64,000 nt of DNA from assembly GCA_029570835.1 (NCBI GenBank), contig JAKPTX010000117.1:1-64000 (forward strand), read 5' to 3'. Below the pieces are notes generated by a model. It had not been told where the DNA came from. It searched no databases and saw nothing but the letters and a program-made list of their open reading frames with translations. This stretch comes from Bacteroidota bacterium (lineage in GTDB: Bacteria; Bacteroidota; Bacteroidia; Bacteroidales; WCHB1-69). The position numbers were made by a program, and so were the translations under genes. This document shows positions 61,803-64,000 of the stretch, piece after piece (position 1 is the stretch's first letter; every line of letters starts with the position of its first letter).

Positions 61803-62465
61803 ATGTTAACAGTACACAATTTAGGAGCCACCAATTCGATTTTCAATCAGTTTATTGCTGAGATCAGAAGTATTAAAGATCAAGGAGATAGCATGCGTTT
61901 CAGACGCAATATGGAACGAATGGGTGAAATTTTTGCGTATGAAATCAGTAAAACTTTGCGATATAAAAAAGAGGAGATCTCGACTCCTTTTGGTATTACT
62001 TCGCTTCCATTAATTCAGAGACAACCTGTCATCGCGACCATTTTACGTGCCGGTTTGCCGCTTCATCAAGGGTTTCTCAACTATTTTGACAAAGCTGAAA
62101 ATGCTTTTGTATCCGCTTACCGTAAGCATCACCGTGACAGAAGTTTTGAGATCCAGCTCGATTATATCTCTTGTCCCGAGATTACCAATAAGACCTTAAT
62201 TATTACGGATCCGATGATTGCCACCGGACAGTCGATGTGTATTGTTTACGAAGCGCTGCTTGAGAACGGAAAACCCAAACATACTCACATTGTTACCTCC
62301 ATCATTAGTTCTCAGGGGTTAGAGTATCTGCAATCGCATCTTCCGCCGTTGAAATGCACTCTCTGGGTAGGCGCAATAGATGATGGTTTAACAGCACAAT
62401 CTTATATTGTGCCCGGTTTGGGTGATGCCGGTGATTTGGCGTTTGGCAATAAAGCCCAAGATTAA
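61803..62465 (+). CDS. upp: Uracil phosphoribosyltransferase
   Basis: Upp converts uracil and PRPP to UMP in pyrimidine salvage. The 220-residue protein has ATILRAGLPLHQG and the PRPP-binding segment TLIITDPMIATGQSM, followed by the C-terminal GLGDAGDLAFG, where the family has GLGDAGDRxFGT. Length matches the family. Confidence 0.93.
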   Translation: MLTVHNLGATNSIFNQFIAEIRSIKDQGDSMRFRRNMERMGEIFAYEISKTLRYKKEEISTPFGITSLPLIQRQPVIATILRAGLPLHQGFLNYFDKAENAFVSAYRKHHRDRSFEIQLDYISCPEITNKTLIITDPMIATGQSMCIVYEALLENGKPKHTHIVTSIISSQGLEYLQSHLPPLKCTLWVGAIDDGLTAQSYIVPGLGDAGDLAFGNKAQD

Positions 62466-62480
62466 TTTAGTTTATTACTT

Positions 62481-62523
62481 TTCTTTTGGAAATAAAAAAA
62501 AGGGGGGGACGCAAATTCCCCCC
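62481..62523 (-). terminator. gcvP terminator built from the G-run/A-run motif
   Basis: On the minus strand GGGGGG (62518-62523), a 9-nt loop and CCCCCCC (62502-62508) lead into T8 (62494-62501): a G-C stem with a T-tract for gcvP. It is the clearest functional reading of the repeated A-run plus G-run motif. Confidence 0.75.
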
Positions 62524-62534
62524 TCTTTGATTCT

Positions 62535-64000
62535 TTATTCGTAGTAATCTTCACAACTACACATTAAGTTCCTGTCCCCATGAGCTTCGTTCACTTTACT
62601 TACTGTTGGCCAATATTTTTCAGTGTGTGGCTGTGGGAATGCTGCTCTTTGACGAGTATAAGGTCTTGTCCACTCATCGGCACAAATCACTTGCATGGTG
62701 TGTGGAGCATTCTTGATTAAGTTGTTCTCACGATCTGCTTTACCCTCTTCAATCTCTCTGATCTCCTCACGGATTGAGATGAGGGCATCACATAATCTGT
62801 CTATTTCACTTAGTGGTTCACTTTCAGTAGGCTCAATCATCAATGTTCCATGTACCGGGAATGCCACTGTTGGAGCGTGGAAACCGTAGTCCATCAAACG
62901 TTTCGCAATATCTCCTACCAGAACACCTGCTGTCTTATCAAACTCATTGCAATCGATAATAAATTCATGAGCGCACATACCTTTCTCACCGGTGTACAAA
63001 ATAGGATAATGATCTTGTAAACGCACTCTCATATAGTTGGCATTTAATATGGCCATCTCAGTAGCTGACTTCAATCCGGGACCACCTAACATTTTCAGAT
63101 AACCGTAAGTGGTGGGTAATGCTGCCGGACTACCATAAGGAGCTGCAGAAACCTGACTTCCATGAGTTCCACCGGTTGGTACCAACACGTGGTTAGGTAG
63201 GAAATCCACTAAATGTTCAGCCACACCGATAGGTCCAATTCCGGGACCACCACCACCGTGAGGAATCGCAAAAGTTTTATGCAGATTCAAGTGACAAACA
63301 TCAGCTCCCATGTAGCCTGGGGAGGTTAAGCCTACCTGAGCATTCATGTTAGCTCCGTCCATATAAACTTGTCCGCCATTTTCGTGAATAATATTGATAA
63401 TCTCTAAGATTGCTTCTTCAAACACCCCGTGAGTTGATGGATAAGTTACCATCAAGCAGGAAAGTTTATCTCTGTGTTCTACCGCTTTAGCTCTCAAGTC
63501 TTCCACGTCAATCTCCCCTTTATCAGTAGATTTCACGATTACAATATCCAAACCGGCTTTAGCAGCTGATGCAGGATTAGTACCGTGAGCAGAAGCAGGA
63601 ATCAAACAAACAGTTCTGTGTCCCTCTCCTTTACTAATTTGATAGTTACGGATCGTGGTTAAACCGGCATACTCTCCGGCAGCCCCCGAATTAGGTTGGA
63701 AAGAGATCGCTTTGAAGCCCGTAATTAAACTCAACCACTCATCCATCTCCTCAATCATTTCCATAAAGCCTTCTGCTTGATCAAGCGGAGCAAATGGGTG
63801 AATAGCTCCCACTTCTGTCCAGGTTAATGGGAATACCTCAGCAGCTGCGTTCAACTTCATGGTACAAGATCCAAGAGGAATCATTGCTCTGTTTAAAGAA
63901 AGATCCTTCACCTCAAGCAGTTTCATATATCTCATCATTTCTGTCTCAGAGTGATATTTGTGGAACACTTCGTGAGTCATAAAATCAGAGGTACGATGTA
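62535..64000 (-). CDS. gcvP: Glycine dehydrogenase (decarboxylating) GcvP, C-terminal part, cut by the window edge
   Basis: The frame stays open past base 64000, so the N-terminal half lies outside. Visible blocks are [32 protein letters not shown], and the PLP-lysine region [16 protein letters not shown]. GcvP decarboxylates glycine with PLP and passes the aminomethyl group to the H protein. About 488 residues are present of the family's roughly 950. An internal Met at 63980 is not the true start. Confidence 0.95.
   Translation of the reverse strand, partial: HRTSDFMTHEVFHKYHSETEMMRYMKLLEVKDLSLNRAMIPLGSCTMKLNAAAEVFPLTWTEVGAIHPFAPLDQAEGFMEMIEEMDEWLSLITGFKAISFQPNSGAAGEYAGLTTIRNYQISKGEGHRTVCLIPASAHGTNPASAAKAGLDIVIVKSTDKGEIDVEDLRAKAVEHRDKLSCLMVTYPSTHGVFEEAILEIINIIHENGGQVYMDGANMNAQVGLTSPGYMGADVCHLNLHKTFAIPHGGGGPGIGPIGVAEHLVDFLPNHVLVPTGGTHGSQVSAAPYGSPAALPTTYGYLKMLGGPGLKSATEMAILNANYMRVRLQDHYPILYTGEKGMCAHEFIIDCNEFDKTAGVLVGDIAKRLMDYGFHAPTVAFPVHGTLMIEPTESEPLSEIDRLCDALISIREEIREIEEGKADRENNLIKNAPHTMQVICADEWTRPYTRQRAAFPQPHTEKYWPTVSKVNEAHGDRNLMCSCEDYYE

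Overview
This window looks like chromosomal DNA from a low-GC member of the Bacteroidota, probably Bacteroidales. Three things point there. Promoters have the TAnnTTTG -7 box rather than TATAAT. Several genes belong to type IX secretion (a PorE-like OmpA lipoprotein-style protein, the SprA-plug protein, and a C10 protease with a C-terminal sorting domain). Typical Bacteroidota arrangements are present: fused MurF-alanine racemase, long NusB, nusB-DUF1573-yajC-ybbR-coaE, and CapD after murF.

Layout. 1-1.5 kb: an IS110-family element whose transposase is split by a frameshift at an A9 run. 1.8-6.3 kb: sufCD, a small nuclease-fold protein and a fused Dpp/Opp-type ABC ATPase. 6.3-10.8 kb: PorE-like protein, grpE and dnaJ. 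10.9-20.9 kb: tRNA-Gln followed by two terminator hairpins, then nusA-infB-pdxA-murF/alr-capD. 20.9-23.9 kb: a defence-like insert with a small two-gene toxin-antitoxin-like operon (ADP-ribosyltransferase-fold candidate) and a BglII-like type II restriction-modification pair. 23.9-34.7 kb: accessory stretch of lipoproteins, small membrane proteins, a Cas4-like/DEDD exonuclease fusion, an ECF sigma operon and a B12-binding radical SAM protein, separated by very repeat-rich intergenic DNA. 34.7-64 kb: mostly housekeeping genes: dtd, purK, thioesterase, tadA, glmM-like, B12-dependent ribonucleotide reductase, fabD, pyrH, frr, gcvH, two tonB copies, nusB to coaE, ROK kinase, T9SS plug, usp, tsaB, recG, rlmH, C10 protease, rfbB, upp, and the 3' half of gcvP running off the right edge.

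The most unusual signal is not a gene. About twenty intergenic tandem arrays, with many different unit sequences, all have a period of exactly 7 bp and all can be written as (GAANNNN)n on one strand: GAATTAC, GAAATCC, GAAGGCG, GAAAGTC, GAATTTA, GAAGGTA, GAAGTAA and others. At four unrelated genes the array lies upstream in the TTC orientation, and its last unit becomes TTG at a nearly fixed 8-9 nt before the -7 box. The same intergenic DNA carries GTAG-marked palindromes resembling REP sequences (one apparently chimeric) and a second dispersed element with CCAGAGTGGGG and CTGCCCCCC-T7 ends. No transposase that would mobilise these repeats is visible in the window.

All functional calls come from reading motifs and gene order by eye; no database search was run.
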